Shown here piece by piece: positions 8,371 through 17,767 of a DNA stretch of 64,000 bases (its first letter is position 1; every line of letters begins with the position of its first letter). The stretch covers positions 1,984,001 to 2,048,000 of the forward strand of contig NZ_CP019419.1 of the NCBI RefSeq assembly GCF_001975665.1. Direction: 5' to 3'. Below the pieces are notes generated by a model, which saw only the letters and a program-made list of their open reading frames with translations, did no database searches and was not told the origin of the DNA. This DNA is from Polaribacter reichenbachii (GTDB lineage Bacteria; Bacteroidota; Bacteroidia; Flavobacteriales; Flavobacteriaceae). Both the position numbers and the translations under genes were made by a program.

Positions 8371-9651
8371 TTAAGAATACTCAGAAGTTAACTCATCTGT
8401 GATAAAACCATCTTCTAAGGTTTGTATAACGCCTAAAGCAGCTCTTTCTCCAGAAATTATTGCAGCGTTTAATGAACCATTTAAAAGTTGATCTCCAGCT
8501 AAAAATAAGGTAGATTTTAACTTGGTTTCTGAACTCGAAATTTCGTATTGTAAATTAGTTGTTGCTGGTAAAGCTTTCTTAATTTTATAGTGTTTGATAA
8601 ACTTTTTTACATCTATGCCACAAAGTATTTTTAAATCTTCGGTTACTTTTAAAATTAAATCTAAATCATTTAATGAATGATTTTTTACTACGGTTACAGA
8701 AAGTAAATCTTTATCAGTTTTGTTTGATGAAGGTAAACTTGTATAATAAAAAATATTATTAATAAGTGCATTTTCATCAGCAATTAAACCAATTAAAGGT
8801 TTTTTTATAACTCTTTCATTAGTCTCAAAATATAAGGTGTCACAACTTGTCCAAGTAGTTTCTTGGTTTTTTAAGTTGCTAACTAATGGACTAGCATCAG
8901 TGGCGATAATGGTAATATGACTTTCAATTTTATCACCATTGTCTAAGATAATTTCTTTGTCCTTTACTTCTTTTACAAATGTATTAAACTTAAACGTTGT
9001 GTTTTTTAATTTGGCTTTTAACTGATTAGGGATTTCTTGAATTCCGTTTTTAGGTACAGCTGCAAATCCATTACCAAACATTTTATAAACAAATTCAAAC
9101 ATCCTGCTAGGAGTTGCTAAATCTGGTTCAAGGAAAATTCCGCTAAAAAAAGGTTTAAAAAAATCATTGATAATTTCTTTAGAAAAACCAAAACTTTGCA
9201 AATATTTTAAAGTCGATGTTTCATCAGTATTAAATATTTCATGAATGGTTTTCTTTTTTAAAATTGTGTTTAATTTTAAGATTTTTGTTTTGTCAGAAAA
9301 ATTACCAATAGATGAAAAAAGCGTAGGAATTAACAAAGAAAAATTTCTTAAAGGATCTCCAATTGTTTGCGATTTACCATCTTTAAAAATTGCAGCACCA
9401 GGTAAAAACTTTTGTAAATCTAAAGCATCGTAATTCAAATATTTTTTTGCAGCTGGATAAGAAGTTAATAATACTTGAAATCCTAAATCTAAATTATGAC
9501 CTTTAATCATTTCAGATTTTACACGCCCACCAACAGAATCTGAAGCTTCTAAAATTGTAGGATGATATCCGTGATTTTCTAAAATCTGAGCCGCAATTAA
9601 ACCACTAATTCCTGCACCAATTATATTTATTTTATACGCTGATTTTTTCAT
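8371..9651 (-). CDS. FAD-dependent oxidoreductase (amine oxidase / protoporphyrinogen-oxidase-like)
   Basis: A 426-residue flavoprotein. The N-terminal Rossmann motif is IIGAGISGLIAAQILENHG (about 10-28), followed by the acidic strand end ILEASDSVGGRV, typical of the amine-oxidase group. The C-terminal flavin-closing motif is FLAGDQLLNGSLNAAIISGERAA. The substrate is not readable: amines, carotenoid desaturation-like substrates and protoporphyrinogen are all possible for this group. Its ATG lies 20 bases inside the upstream exonuclease gene, so the two are translationally coupled; a shared function is not implied. Confidence 0.8.
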   Translation of the reverse strand: MKKSAYKINIIGAGISGLIAAQILENHGYHPTILEASDSVGGRVKSEMIKGHNLDLGFQVLLTSYPAAKKYLNYDALDLQKFLPGAAIFKDGKSQTIGDPLRNFSLLIPTLFSSIGNFSDKTKILKLNTILKKKTIHEIFNTDETSTLKYLQSFGFSKEIINDFFKPFFSGIFLEPDLATPSRMFEFVYKMFGNGFAAVPKNGIQEIPNQLKAKLKNTTFKFNTFVKEVKDKEIILDNGDKIESHITIIATDASPLVSNLKNQETTWTSCDTLYFETNERVIKKPLIGLIADENALINNIFYYTSLPSSNKTDKDLLSVTVVKNHSLNDLDLILKVTEDLKILCGIDVKKFIKHYKIKKALPATTNLQYEISSSETKLKSTLFLAGDQLLNGSLNAAIISGERAALGVIQTLEDGFITDELTSEYS

Positions 9652-11002
9652 TTTCTTTTTTCTTTAAATAAGAACCAATTATTCTCTGAATATCTCTGTT
9701 GTCTTTTTGGGGTTGTACAAAAAACTGATAATCTTCTGGATTAGTTAATTGTTTGGCTTGATCAATATCGACATAGCCAAAACCTTTGTATATTCCGTCT
9801 AAAATTAAGGCAAAACCAACTTCATTTTCAGTTCTTCCAGTTTCTTTAATTACCAAATTTTCGGCTCCAATTCCAATAGATTTTATCGCTTCTTTTACGC
9901 GTAAGTTATAATCTTCTACAGACTCTTTATCGCAACAAATACCTTTACATTCTTTAATTTGATAATGAAAACAAGTAGTAACATTGGTTTGTAAATGACA
10001 ATATTTTGGACACAATTCAAATTCTTTACACAGATATTCTAAATGATTTCTAACTTCAGAAACATTGTAATATTTGGTTAACGCATTTGGCACTAGTTTT
10101 AAACGATTATAAGCCAAGTGTAAAATTCCTTTTTTGTCTTCGTAAGAAAATAAGCCTATAGCTTCTCCAGATTTTCTCTGAGCTCTATTGTATTTTGGGT
10201 AAATATGTTTTATTTCTGATGATTCATACAAAAGTGCTAGTAATTCACTGCCAGTTTCTACGTAAGAAATATCTGCAGTTTCTATACACATATTCTGTTC
10301 TTTCTTTTTTTTATCGTAAAAATGACTGATAACTCTCTGTTTTATATTATTAGCCTTACCAACATAAATAACTTCTTTGGCTAAATTTTTAAAATAATAA
10401 ACGCCAAAAGTTTCGGGTAAATTGTCAACTACTTTTTTGTCTAAAAGTGGAGGTAAAGTAGCTTGTCGCGAACGCGGATTTAAAAAAGAATTGATAATAA
10501 AATTATCATCTCTTTCAATTAATCTTCTAAACAATTCTGTAGTAGCTTCAGCATCTCCTTTTGCTCTGTGTCTACCATTAATTTCAATGTTTTCATCAGT
10601 ACAAATATTACCTAAACTATAAGAATTTAAACCAGGTATTATTTTTCTTGATAAACGAACTGTACAGAGTTTTTTGCGCTTAAAATCGAAACCTAAACTT
10701 TTGAATTCTGCCTGAATAATATTATAATCGAAGTTTACATTATGAGCTACAAAAATGGTGTTTTCTGTAATTTCTGCTACTTTTTTTGCTATCTCATAAA
10801 ACTTAGGTGCATTTCTAACCATTGCATTTGTAATGCCAGTTAGATTGGTAATAAAAGGAGGTATATTTTGCTCTGGATTTACTAAGGATGTAAACTCATC
10901 TACCACAACTTTGCCATCAAAAACAAAAATGGATATTTCAGTTATTTTCTGACCTTTATATCCATTTCCTGTGGTTTCTATGTCTACGACTGTGTATAGC
11001 AA
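9632..11002 (-). CDS. DnaQ-like exonuclease fused to a UvrC-type GIY-YIG nuclease domain
   Basis: A 456-residue two-domain nuclease. Residues 1-165 are a DEDDh 3'-5' exonuclease (VDIETTG, HNVNFDYNI, HRAKGDAEAT). Residues about 195-275 are a GIY-YIG domain (FGVYYFKNLAKEVIYVGKANNIKQRV) like UvrC and Cho. A Cys-rich segment follows (CPKYCHLQ...CFHYQIKECKGICC). A role in DNA repair or proofreading is inferred. The start is a TTG directly after the rpe stop (TAATTG), indicating tight coupling with rpe. Fusions of this type are widespread in Bacteroidota. Confidence 0.82.
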   Translation of the reverse strand: MLYTVVDIETTGNGYKGQKITEISIFVFDGKVVVDEFTSLVNPEQNIPPFITNLTGITNAMVRNAPKFYEIAKKVAEITENTIFVAHNVNFDYNIIQAEFKSLGFDFKRKKLCTVRLSRKIIPGLNSYSLGNICTDENIEINGRHRAKGDAEATTELFRRLIERDDNFIINSFLNPRSRQATLPPLLDKKVVDNLPETFGVYYFKNLAKEVIYVGKANNIKQRVISHFYDKKKKEQNMCIETADISYVETGSELLALLYESSEIKHIYPKYNRAQRKSGEAIGLFSYEDKKGILHLAYNRLKLVPNALTKYYNVSEVRNHLEYLCKEFELCPKYCHLQTNVTTCFHYQIKECKGICCDKESVEDYNLRVKEAIKSIGIGAENLVIKETGRTENEVGFALILDGIYKGFGYVDIDQAKQLTNPEDYQFFVQPQKDNRDIQRIIGSYLKKKENEKISV

Positions 11003-11659
11003 TTATGCAATTATATTTTTTAAATCTGCAATAGTTTCTGTTGGGTTTTCTGCTCCAAAAACATAACTACCAGCCACTAAAACATTAGCGCCAGCTTCTA
11101 TTAATTTGTTTGCGTTTTTGTTGGTAACCCCACCATCTATTTCTATTTGGCAAGAAGACTCTGTAAACTCAATTAAGTGTCTTAATTGACTCACTTTTTT
11201 ATAAGTATTTTCTATAAATGATTGTCCGCCAAAACCTGGATTTACACTCATAATACAAACTAAGTCTAAATCTGCAATAATGTCTTCTAAAACTGCAATT
11301 GGTGTATGCGGATTTAAAGCAACTCCTGCTTTCATTCCTGCAGCTTTTATGGCTTGTATTGTTCTATGTAAATGTGTACAAGCTTCATAATGTACAGTTA
11401 AAATATCGGCACCTAAATCTGAAAAAGTTTGTATGTATTGGTCTGGATTTACAATCATTAAATGTACATCAATTGTTTTTGTAGCGTGCTTGTTTATTGC
11501 TTTTAAAACTGGCATTCCAAAAGAAATGTTTGGTACAAAAACGCCATCCATAATATCAATATGAAACCAATCTGCTTCACTATTGTTTACCATTTCTATG
11601 TCTTTTTGCAAATTGGCAAAATCTGCCGCTAAAATTGAAGGTGCAATTAAATTACTCAT
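11003..11659 (-). CDS. rpe: Ribulose-phosphate 3-epimerase
   Basis: A 218-residue TIM-barrel enzyme of the pentose phosphate pathway, interconverting ribulose 5-phosphate and xylulose 5-phosphate. Family motifs are APSILAADFANL (start), the metal-binding HIDIMDGVFVPNISFG, DVHLMI, SVNPGFGGQSFI and EIDGGV near the C-terminus. Length is normal. It is the first gene of a tight minus-strand group with the exonuclease and FAD oxidoreductase genes. Confidence 0.95.
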   Translation of the reverse strand: MSNLIAPSILAADFANLQKDIEMVNNSEADWFHIDIMDGVFVPNISFGMPVLKAINKHATKTIDVHLMIVNPDQYIQTFSDLGADILTVHYEACTHLHRTIQAIKAAGMKAGVALNPHTPIAVLEDIIADLDLVCIMSVNPGFGGQSFIENTYKKVSQLRHLIEFTESSCQIEIDGGVTNKNANKLIEAGANVLVAGSYVFGAENPTETIADLKNIIA

Positions 11660-11825
11660 TAGTTTATTACTGTTTTTTGCAAAGATAATTAATTAGTTAA
11701 TGAACTTAGTTTGAATTAAATCAAAATCTTTAGCAAACAAGTTTAGCCCTGATTGAACGATTTGTTTGAGCTCTTTTTGTTTTTTTACAAAAAAGCGAGT
11801 AGTGAAAGCAGGAAATAGCTTCAAA

Positions 11826-11862
11826 TAAAAAAAAACTCCCAAAAATGAATTTGAGAGTTTTA
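11826..11862 (-). terminator. Terminator after rpoD
   Basis: Inverted repeat AAACTC...GAGTTT, flanked by A runs that read as Ts on the minus strand, 20-60 bases past the rpoD stop. Confidence 0.6.
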
Positions 11863-11883
11863 AATTTTATAAATTTTTAATGA

Positions 11884-12747
11884 TTAACCTAAGTAAGTCA
11901 TTAAAATTTTAGATCTAGAAGTATGTTTTAATCTTCTAATTGCTTTTTCTTTAATTTGACGAACACGTTCTCTTGTTAAATCGAAAGTTTCACCAATTTC
12001 TTCTAATGTCATTGGTTGGTGTTCACCTAAACCAAAGTATAATTTTACAACATCTGCTTCTCTAGGAGTTAATGTTTCTAAAGCTCTGTTAATTTCAATT
12101 CTTAAAGATTCGTGTAATAAAACACGATCTGGATTTGGAGACTCACCAGAGTTTAAAACATCGTATAAATTAGAATCTTCACCTTCAATTAATGGTGCAT
12201 CCATAGATACGTGACGTCCAGAATTTTTCATAGATTCTTTTACGTCATTAACAGTCATGTCTAATTTCTTAGCAATTTCTTCTGCAGAAGGAGGACGCTC
12301 GTTTTCTTGTTCTAAGAAAGCGTACATTTTGTTAATTTTATTAATAGAACCAATTTTGTTTAAAGGTAAACGTACAATTCTAGATTGTTCTGCTAAGGCT
12401 TGTAATATAGATTGACGAATCCACCAAACAGCATAAGATATAAATTTAAAACCACGAGTTTCATCGAAACGTTTTGCAGCTTTAATTAAACCTAAATTAC
12501 CTTCATTAATTAAATCTGGTAAAGTTAATCCTTGATTTTGATATTGTTTTGCAACAGATACAACAAATCTTAAATTGGCTTTGGTTAATTTTTCTAATGC
12601 TCTTTGATCACCAGCTTTAATTAACTGTGCCAATTCTACTTCTTCATCTGCAGTAATTAAATCTACTTTACCTATTTCTTGTAAATATTTGTCTAGGGAT
12701 GCAGTTTCTCTATTAGTAACCTGCTTGGTAATTTTAAGTTGTCTCAT
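11884..12747 (-). CDS. rpoD: Primary sigma factor of Bacteroidota type
   Basis: A 287-residue sigma-70 protein lacking region 1.1, the size typical of the Bacteroidota housekeeping factor. Region 1.2 is [17 protein letters not shown]. Region 2 holds [16 protein letters not shown] and [28 protein letters not shown] (regions 2.3-2.4). Region 3 begins [10 protein letters not shown]. Region 4.2 is [28 protein letters not shown]. This factor reads the TTG/TAnnTTTG promoters seen elsewhere in the window. It stands alone with a long AT-rich leader upstream. Confidence 0.95.
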   Translation of the reverse strand: MRQLKITKQVTNRETASLDKYLQEIGKVDLITADEEVELAQLIKAGDQRALEKLTKANLRFVVSVAKQYQNQGLTLPDLINEGNLGLIKAAKRFDETRGFKFISYAVWWIRQSILQALAEQSRIVRLPLNKIGSINKINKMYAFLEQENERPPSAEEIAKKLDMTVNDVKESMKNSGRHVSMDAPLIEGEDSNLYDVLNSGESPNPDRVLLHESLRIEINRALETLTPREADVVKLYFGLGEHQPMTLEEIGETFDLTRERVRQIKEKAIRRLKHTSRSKILMTYLG

Positions 12748-12948
12748 CTAATTCTCTCTGACTTTTTAAAGGATTAATGTATTGCTACAACTTATTATAC
12801 GTAACAACTTATATAAATGTTACAAAATGCTTCATTTTTTTTTAAAAGATTAAAAAGATACATTCAACGTGTTAAAATTACTGATTAGCTTTTTTTTAAA
12901 AATTCTTGTGACTTATTACTTTCTTTTGTGTCTTAAAGATAATCAATA

Positions 12949-13518
12949 TTGAAAACAAGTACTTTAGATAAGTTAACAGACGAAGAATTGGTCTTTAAAA
13001 TAGTAGAAACAAACAACTCGCAATTGTTTGCTCTCTTATATGATAGATTTTCTAAAGTAGTTTATAATAAGTGTTATGGTTTTGCTAAAAGTAAAGAAGA
13101 GGCAGAAGATTTAACTCACGATGTTTTTATTCGATTATTTATTAAGTTAAAAACATTTAAAGGAAACTCTAAGTTTTCTACTTGGTTATATTCCTTTACG
13201 TATAATTTTTGTGTGAATTATGTGCAAAGAAATAATCATAAAAAACAAGAAAAAGTAACTGTAGTTACTGATGTTATTAAAGACGATGAAGTATCTCAAG
13301 AAATTGATGATGCTGCATTATTTGAATTAAAGTCAGATAAATTAGCCAAGGCTCTAGATTTAATGGAGCCCAAAGATAAGATGATTCTTTTAATGAAATA
13401 TCAAGATGATATGAGTATTAAAGAAATTAAAGAGGCTTTAGATATTGGTGAAAGTGCAGTAAAAATGCGTATTAAAAGAGCTAAACAAAAAGTGGTAAGT
13501 ATTTACGGCGAATTATAA
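12949..13518 (+). CDS. ECF-type RNA polymerase sigma factor
   Basis: A 189-residue sigma-70 family protein with two domains. Sigma-2 includes LLYDRFSKVVYNKCYGFAKSKEEAEDLTHDVFIRLF and FKGNSKFSTWLYSFTYNFCVNY. Sigma-4 includes MILLMKYQDDMSIKEIKEALDIGESAVKMRIKRAKQKV. The start is TTG at 12949 (KTSTLDKLTDEEL follows); no better ATG precedes the conserved helix. It is followed after three bases by a 61-residue gene and then an MscS-type channel. No FecR-like or zinc anti-sigma factor is adjacent, so control is unclear. Confidence 0.88.
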   Translation: MKTSTLDKLTDEELVFKIVETNNSQLFALLYDRFSKVVYNKCYGFAKSKEEAEDLTHDVFIRLFIKLKTFKGNSKFSTWLYSFTYNFCVNYVQRNNHKKQEKVTVVTDVIKDDEVSQEIDDAALFELKSDKLAKALDLMEPKDKMILLMKYQDDMSIKEIKEALDIGESAVKMRIKRAKQKVVSIYGEL

Positions 13519-13521
13519 AAT

Positions 13522-13707
13522 ATGGGGAATCCCTTTAAGAAAATATTGCATCATTATGAAGTGCCAGAAGTACTCAAAGAAAAAGTGCTGAATGACATTA
13601 ATATGATAAAGCTAACAATTGATGTTGCTGATTTGTTTTTGGTGAAATACCCAAATACAATTGGCGATATTTTGGGTGCTAATAATCCCAAAAAAGAAGA
13701 TAACTAA
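13522..13707 (+). CDS. Small soluble protein of unknown function, coupled to the sigma factor
   Basis: A 61-residue protein starting MGNPFKKILHHYEVPEVL. The ATG lies 3 bases after the sigma-factor stop, and the mechanosensitive-channel gene starts 16 bases downstream, so this is one transcript. It is largely helical, with hydrophobic residues at regular spacing and no membrane segment. Position suggests a sigma-factor modulator, but no anti-sigma motif is visible. No family is recognised. Confidence 0.65.
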   Translation: MGNPFKKILHHYEVPEVLKEKVLNDINMIKLTIDVADLFLVKYPNTIGDILGANNPKKEDN

Positions 13708-13723
13708 CTAATAATACAGCAAA

Positions 13724-14557
13724 ATGAATTCTCTATTAATTTCACTACAATCAGACTTTGATTTTAGTTTCTTGCAAAATCTGTGGTATGATTTTGTTAA
13801 TTTTTTACCTCAATTATTAAAAGGACTTGCTTTTTTAATAATTGGTTGGCTTTTTATTAAATTTATTCTTTACATCATAAAAAAAGCTTTAGGCCTAACA
13901 AATATAGATGCCTTACCAGAAAAATTAAATGTCGATGAAATTTTTGGAAGTAACTCTGTAAAAATTCAGCCTACAAAAATTATTATTACAACTATAAAAT
14001 GGATTTTAATTTTTGTTTTTGTAATTGTAGCTTCTGAATTATTAGGTTTAAAAATGGTTTCTGAGCAATTAAGTAACTTAATTGCCTATTTACCTAAACT
14101 AATAAGTGCATTAATTATTTTTGCAGTAGGTATTTATTTAGCAAATTTGGTTAAAAAGGCAGTAGCAAGTATGTTTGCTTCTTTAGAGTTAACAGGAGGC
14201 AGTTTAGTTGGTAACATTGTTTTTTACTTAATTGCAGTAATAGTAAGTGTTACAGCGTTAAATCAAGCAGGTATTAACACAGATTTGATTACTAATAATT
14301 TATCTATTATATTTGCGTCGATTTTAGCAGCTTTTACCATTTCTTTTGGCTTAGGATCTAGAGATATAATAAAGAGACTTTTGTTTGGATATTACTCTAG
14401 AAAGAACTTACAAGTAGGAAATAAAATAAAAACTAAAAATTATGAAGGAATTATACAGTCAATTGATAATATTTCAGTAATTTTAAAGGTCGAAAATAAA
14501 ACAATTATTATTCCTGTAAAGGAAATCGTAGATAACGAGATTGAAGTGTTGCATTAG
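13724..14557 (+). CDS. Small-conductance mechanosensitive channel (MscS family)
   Basis: A 277-residue membrane protein with about five hydrophobic segments: 25-50, 85-105, 120-145, 165-185 and 195-215. The last is followed by the MscS-domain beta region (SFGLGSRDIIKRLLFGYYSRKNLQVGNKIKTKNYEGIIQSI). It would release solutes on hypo-osmotic shock. The beta domain is short and the C-terminal alpha/beta cage is absent, as in the compact bacterial homologues. It ends the ECF sigma factor transcript, just before a strong terminator. Confidence 0.8.
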   Translation: MNSLLISLQSDFDFSFLQNLWYDFVNFLPQLLKGLAFLIIGWLFIKFILYIIKKALGLTNIDALPEKLNVDEIFGSNSVKIQPTKIIITTIKWILIFVFVIVASELLGLKMVSEQLSNLIAYLPKLISALIIFAVGIYLANLVKKAVASMFASLELTGGSLVGNIVFYLIAVIVSVTALNQAGINTDLITNNLSIIFASILAAFTISFGLGSRDIIKRLLFGYYSRKNLQVGNKIKTKNYEGIIQSIDNISVILKVENKTIIIPVKEIVDNEIEVLH

Positions 14558-14615
14558 CAAGACTTAAAATCTGATAGAAAGTTGGGGGACTATCTATCAT
14601 GCGTGAGTTAATCAC

Positions 14616-14652
14616 AAAAAAAGAGACCGTTTTTTAACGGTCTCTTTCCTTT
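14616..14652. terminator. Strong bidirectional terminator
   Basis: A 12-bp perfect stem (AAGAGACCGTT at 14621-14631 with AACGGTCTCTT at 14636-14646, plus one A-T pair) closes a TTTT loop. An A run on the left and Ts on the right serve both the MscS transcript and the convergent kinase gene. Confidence 0.92.
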
Positions 14653-14681
14653 TATATAATACTATATTCTATTTAGTTTTC

Positions 14682-15296
14682 TTAAAAAAGACCATTTATT
14701 TGTGCATCAATTCTGTCAATAATATATCCTAAATCTTCTTGATTAGAAACAAAATCTAAATTATCTACATCTATTACTAATAGTTTACCTTTTGTGTAAG
14801 TAGAAATCCAAGCTTCATAACGCTCATTAAGTCTACTTAAATAATCGATGCTTATAGAGTTTTCGTAATCTCTACCACGTTTATGAATTTGCCCAACTAA
14901 GGTAGAAATATCTGCTCTTAAATAAATTAACAAATCTGGTGGTTGTACTAAGTTTTCCATCAACTCAAATAAAGAACTATAATTACCATAATCTCTATTG
15001 GTCATTAAACCCATTGCGTGTAAATTTGGTGCAAAAATATGAGCATCTTCGTAAATGGTTCTGTCTTGTATAATGTTTTTACCAGTTTCTCTTAATTCTA
15101 AAATTTGTCTAAAACGACTGTTTAAAAAGTAAACCTGTAAATTAAACGACCAGCGTTCCATTTCTCCATAAAAATCATCTAAGTAAGGGTTTTCATCTAC
15201 AGACTCAAAATGGGGTTTCCAATTAAAATGTTTGGCTAAAAGTTTGGTTAGGGTGGTTTTGCCAGCACCAATATTTCCCGCAATTGCAACGTGCAT
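14682..15296 (-). CDS. Deoxynucleoside kinase
   Basis: A 204-residue nucleoside salvage kinase. The P-loop is AIAGNIGAGKTTLTKLLA at residues 4-21. The ERWSFNLQVYFL and DRTIYEDAHIFA (DRS-type) motifs position the nucleoside, and a LID region (KRGRDYENSI) follows. The family phosphorylates deoxyadenosine, deoxyguanosine or deoxycytidine at the 5' position; the exact preference is not readable. It is a lone gene between a terminator and the two-component system. Confidence 0.88.
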   Translation of the reverse strand: MHVAIAGNIGAGKTTLTKLLAKHFNWKPHFESVDENPYLDDFYGEMERWSFNLQVYFLNSRFRQILELRETGKNIIQDRTIYEDAHIFAPNLHAMGLMTNRDYGNYSSLFELMENLVQPPDLLIYLRADISTLVGQIHKRGRDYENSISIDYLSRLNERYEAWISTYTKGKLLVIDVDNLDFVSNQEDLGYIIDRIDAQINGLF

Positions 15297-15357
15297 ATAC
15301 TAAAATTATAAAAATTGAATAGAACTGCTAAATTATAAAAATTAAAGTTTTAAATAG

Positions 15358-16035
15358 TTAACAAATCAATTTATATCCAAAACCTCTAACATTTAAAATT
15401 TGAATGTTGGTGTCTTTCTTTAATTTTTTTCTGAGTTTACTTATAAAAACATCCATACTTCTGGCATTAAAAAAGTCGTTATTACCCCATAATTTGTTTA
15501 GAATAAAAGTTCTATCTAAAACTTCGTTTTTCTTTTCAAAGAGATAAAAAAGTAATTGAGCTTCTCTGTGAGTTAAGGTCTCTACAGCATTAGAATGTGC
15601 TAATGTTTGTTTGGTGAAATTAAAAATATATTCGCCAATTTTAATTGTTTCAACATTTGTTTTTAATTCAATTCTATTGAGAAGCGCTTTAATTCTAACA
15701 ATTAGCTCTTCCATAGAGAATGGTTTTTTTAAATAATCATTACCACCAAGATTAAAACCATCTAAAACATCGCTAGTTTGCGATTTTGCTGTTAAAAAAA
15801 TAATAGGAATTCCTTTGTTTTCTTGCCTTATTTCTTTGGCTAAAGTAAAACCATCTTTTTTAGGCATCATTACATCTAACACTAAAATGTCTGGTTTTTC
15901 TGTTTGATAAATTTTGTAAGCTTCTTCGCCATTTTCTGCGTGAAAAACTGTAAAATCTCTAGTTTCTAAGCTTTCTTTTACAATCATTCCTAAACTAGCT
16001 TCATCTTCTGCTAAAAGTACTTTTATTTTAGACAT
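15358..16035 (-). CDS. OmpR-family response regulator
   Basis: A 225-residue two-component regulator. The start is set at ATG 16035 (MSKIKVLLAEDEAS). The frame runs 35 codons further upstream, but that stretch is the tail of the kinase gene. The receiver domain has phosphoacceptor Asp54 (DILVLDVMMPKKDG), Thr and Lys switch residues (FLTAK, LKKPFSMEEL). The C-terminal winged helix is LTHREAQLLFYLF...LNKLWGNNDFF...VFISKLRKKLKK. The ATG overlaps the kinase stop by 8 bases, so they are co-translated. Likely targets are its own operon and the divergent GLPGLI genes. Confidence 0.9.
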   Translation of the reverse strand: MSKIKVLLAEDEASLGMIVKESLETRDFTVFHAENGEEAYKIYQTEKPDILVLDVMMPKKDGFTLAKEIRQENKGIPIIFLTAKSQTSDVLDGFNLGGNDYLKKPFSMEELIVRIKALLNRIELKTNVETIKIGEYIFNFTKQTLAHSNAVETLTHREAQLLFYLFEKKNEVLDRTFILNKLWGNNDFFNARSMDVFISKLRKKLKKDTNIQILNVRGFGYKLIC

Positions 16036-17638
16036 TGGGTATGGTTGTTTTAAAAATGGTTTGGTTTTTATCCGAAGAAAGAAAAATACTCCCAAAATGT
16101 TTTTCGATGATTTTTTTACAGTAATATAATCCAATTCCAAAACCTTTTACATCGTGCGTATTTCCTTTTGGTACTCTGTAGAATTTATCAAAAATCTTTT
16201 CTTGCTGATTTTTTTCAATGCCATTTCCATCATCAGCAATTGTTATTTCTGTTGAGTTTAAAATTGAATTTATATTGATGTCTATTGTGTTTCCACCATA
16301 TTTTATGGCATTATCAATAAGGTTAGAAATTACATTTTCAAAATGAAAAACATCTACATTTAAATAAATAGGTTGCAAGTTCCATGAAAAGTTAAGTGTT
16401 TTTTTGTTTGCTAGTAATTGATGTTTATGCACTAATTTCTCTGTCATTTCTACCACATCAATAGTTTCTTTTTTTAAGAGTAATTGTTCGCTATCTAAAG
16501 TTGCGGTTTCTAACAATTTTTCTACCATTTGATGTAATTTTTTTAACTGAATTGATGACATAGAAAGGTATTTTTTTGTTTTTTCTTTATCTTCTAAAAC
16601 ATTAAAATTTTCTATGGCTTCTATGGCTGTAGAAACTGTGGCAATTGGTGTTTTAAATTCGTGTGTAATATTGCTGATTAAGTCGTTTTTTATGGTTGCT
16701 AACTCTTTTTGTTGATTAATGGTTTTTAACAAATAGAACAGGCAAGAAATAATTAAAAGAGATAAAATTAACGATAGAAAAATACCGCCAAAACTTCTTT
16801 TTAAAGCTTCGTAACTTGGGTTGCTGTAATATAATTTATATGCTTGATTGTCTTTTAAATAAGTAGATTTTGAGTTTACAGAAAAATTTTCATCAACCAA
16901 AGTAGTATCTTTTGTTCTTTTAAAAATAGTGTCTTTTTTTAAATGATAAAAGCTCGTTTTTAAGTTGATGCCTTTTGTACTTAATTGATTTTCTATTAAA
17001 GAATCAATTTTATGATAATCTAAAGATTGGTCTAAAAAAGAAATAAATATTGGTTTTAGGTTGGTCATTAGCTTTAAACTATCTGCAGCAGCTTTTCCTT
17101 TGTAGTATTTTACAGAAGATTTTTTGCCACTTTCATCAAAATGAACTCCGTTTTTATTATCGGTAAATTGGGTAAATGATTTAATTTTATCTGTGTTGCT
17201 TTGTGATAGTTTAATAGAATCTTGCTTATTATTTAATTCAGTTATCAATTCTTTGGTGTCTAGCATCATAGAATCTATTTTTTCTTGAGAAAAATTTTCA
17301 TCCGAAGAAATTTGAATACTATTAATGGTAAATTTTGCTTGGTCTGTTTTAGTTCTGCTTTTTTTTAGTTTTTTAATGATAGAGTCAAAAGAATTATCAA
17401 CAGAAACTTTTACATCCTTGTCGTTATTGTTAGACTTTATTATGGTAAGAAAATCGTTTTTTGCCAAAGTTGAAAAATATTCTTCTACAGCATTGTCTAA
17501 ACTTAATTGAATTTCATTAGCAACGCGTTGTTTGTTTTCTTCGTAGTTTTTATAATTCCAATAGCATTGAACTGCAATTGTTGTAATAATTGTGGTGGTT
17601 ATAAAATAAAAAATCCATTTGTGTTTCTGGGTATTCAT
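16028..17638 (-). CDS. Membrane-bound sensor histidine kinase
   Basis: A 536-residue sensor with transmembrane helices at about 8-25 and 283-304 bracketing a periplasmic domain of about 255 residues rich in Lys, Ser and Asp. HisKA phosphoacceptor His326 lies in SNITHEFKTPIATV. HATPase_c motifs are NLIDNAIKYGG, DDGNGI and GFGIGLYYCKKII. Together with the OmpR-type regulator this makes a complete pair. The signal is unknown; an envelope or peptide cue is plausible because the divergent genes encode exported GLPGLI proteins. Confidence 0.9.
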   Translation of the reverse strand: MNTQKHKWIFYFITTTIITTIAVQCYWNYKNYEENKQRVANEIQLSLDNAVEEYFSTLAKNDFLTIIKSNNNDKDVKVSVDNSFDSIIKKLKKSRTKTDQAKFTINSIQISSDENFSQEKIDSMMLDTKELITELNNKQDSIKLSQSNTDKIKSFTQFTDNKNGVHFDESGKKSSVKYYKGKAAADSLKLMTNLKPIFISFLDQSLDYHKIDSLIENQLSTKGINLKTSFYHLKKDTIFKRTKDTTLVDENFSVNSKSTYLKDNQAYKLYYSNPSYEALKRSFGGIFLSLILSLLIISCLFYLLKTINQQKELATIKNDLISNITHEFKTPIATVSTAIEAIENFNVLEDKEKTKKYLSMSSIQLKKLHQMVEKLLETATLDSEQLLLKKETIDVVEMTEKLVHKHQLLANKKTLNFSWNLQPIYLNVDVFHFENVISNLIDNAIKYGGNTIDININSILNSTEITIADDGNGIEKNQQEKIFDKFYRVPKGNTHDVKGFGIGLYYCKKIIEKHFGSIFLSSDKNQTIFKTTIPNV

Positions 17639-17676
17639 AGTTCAAAGATAATCAGTAAAAATTATAAAATCAGTGG

Positions 17677-17702
17677 GTTAACACTCGTTAACATTCGTTA
17701 AC
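17677..17702. promoter_or_regulatory. Three phased GTTAAC repeats, likely response-regulator site
   Basis: GTTAAC occurs at 17677-17682, 17687-17692 and 17697-17702, exactly 10 bases apart, in the gap between the kinase gene (start 17638) and the first GLPGLI gene (17768). OmpR-family dimers bind direct repeats at one helical turn. A -7-like box, CATCTTTG (17725-17732), lies about one -33 spacing downstream. Confidence 0.6.
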
Positions 17703-17767
17703 CTAAATAACAATATTTCAATTGCATCTTTGTGGTGTAGTTATAAATCATCAAAAACAAATAAATT

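Noticed and set aside
16036..16140. N-terminal extension of the response regulator
   Set aside because: This stretch is the end of the kinase gene in another frame; the receiver domain starts at the ATG at 16035.
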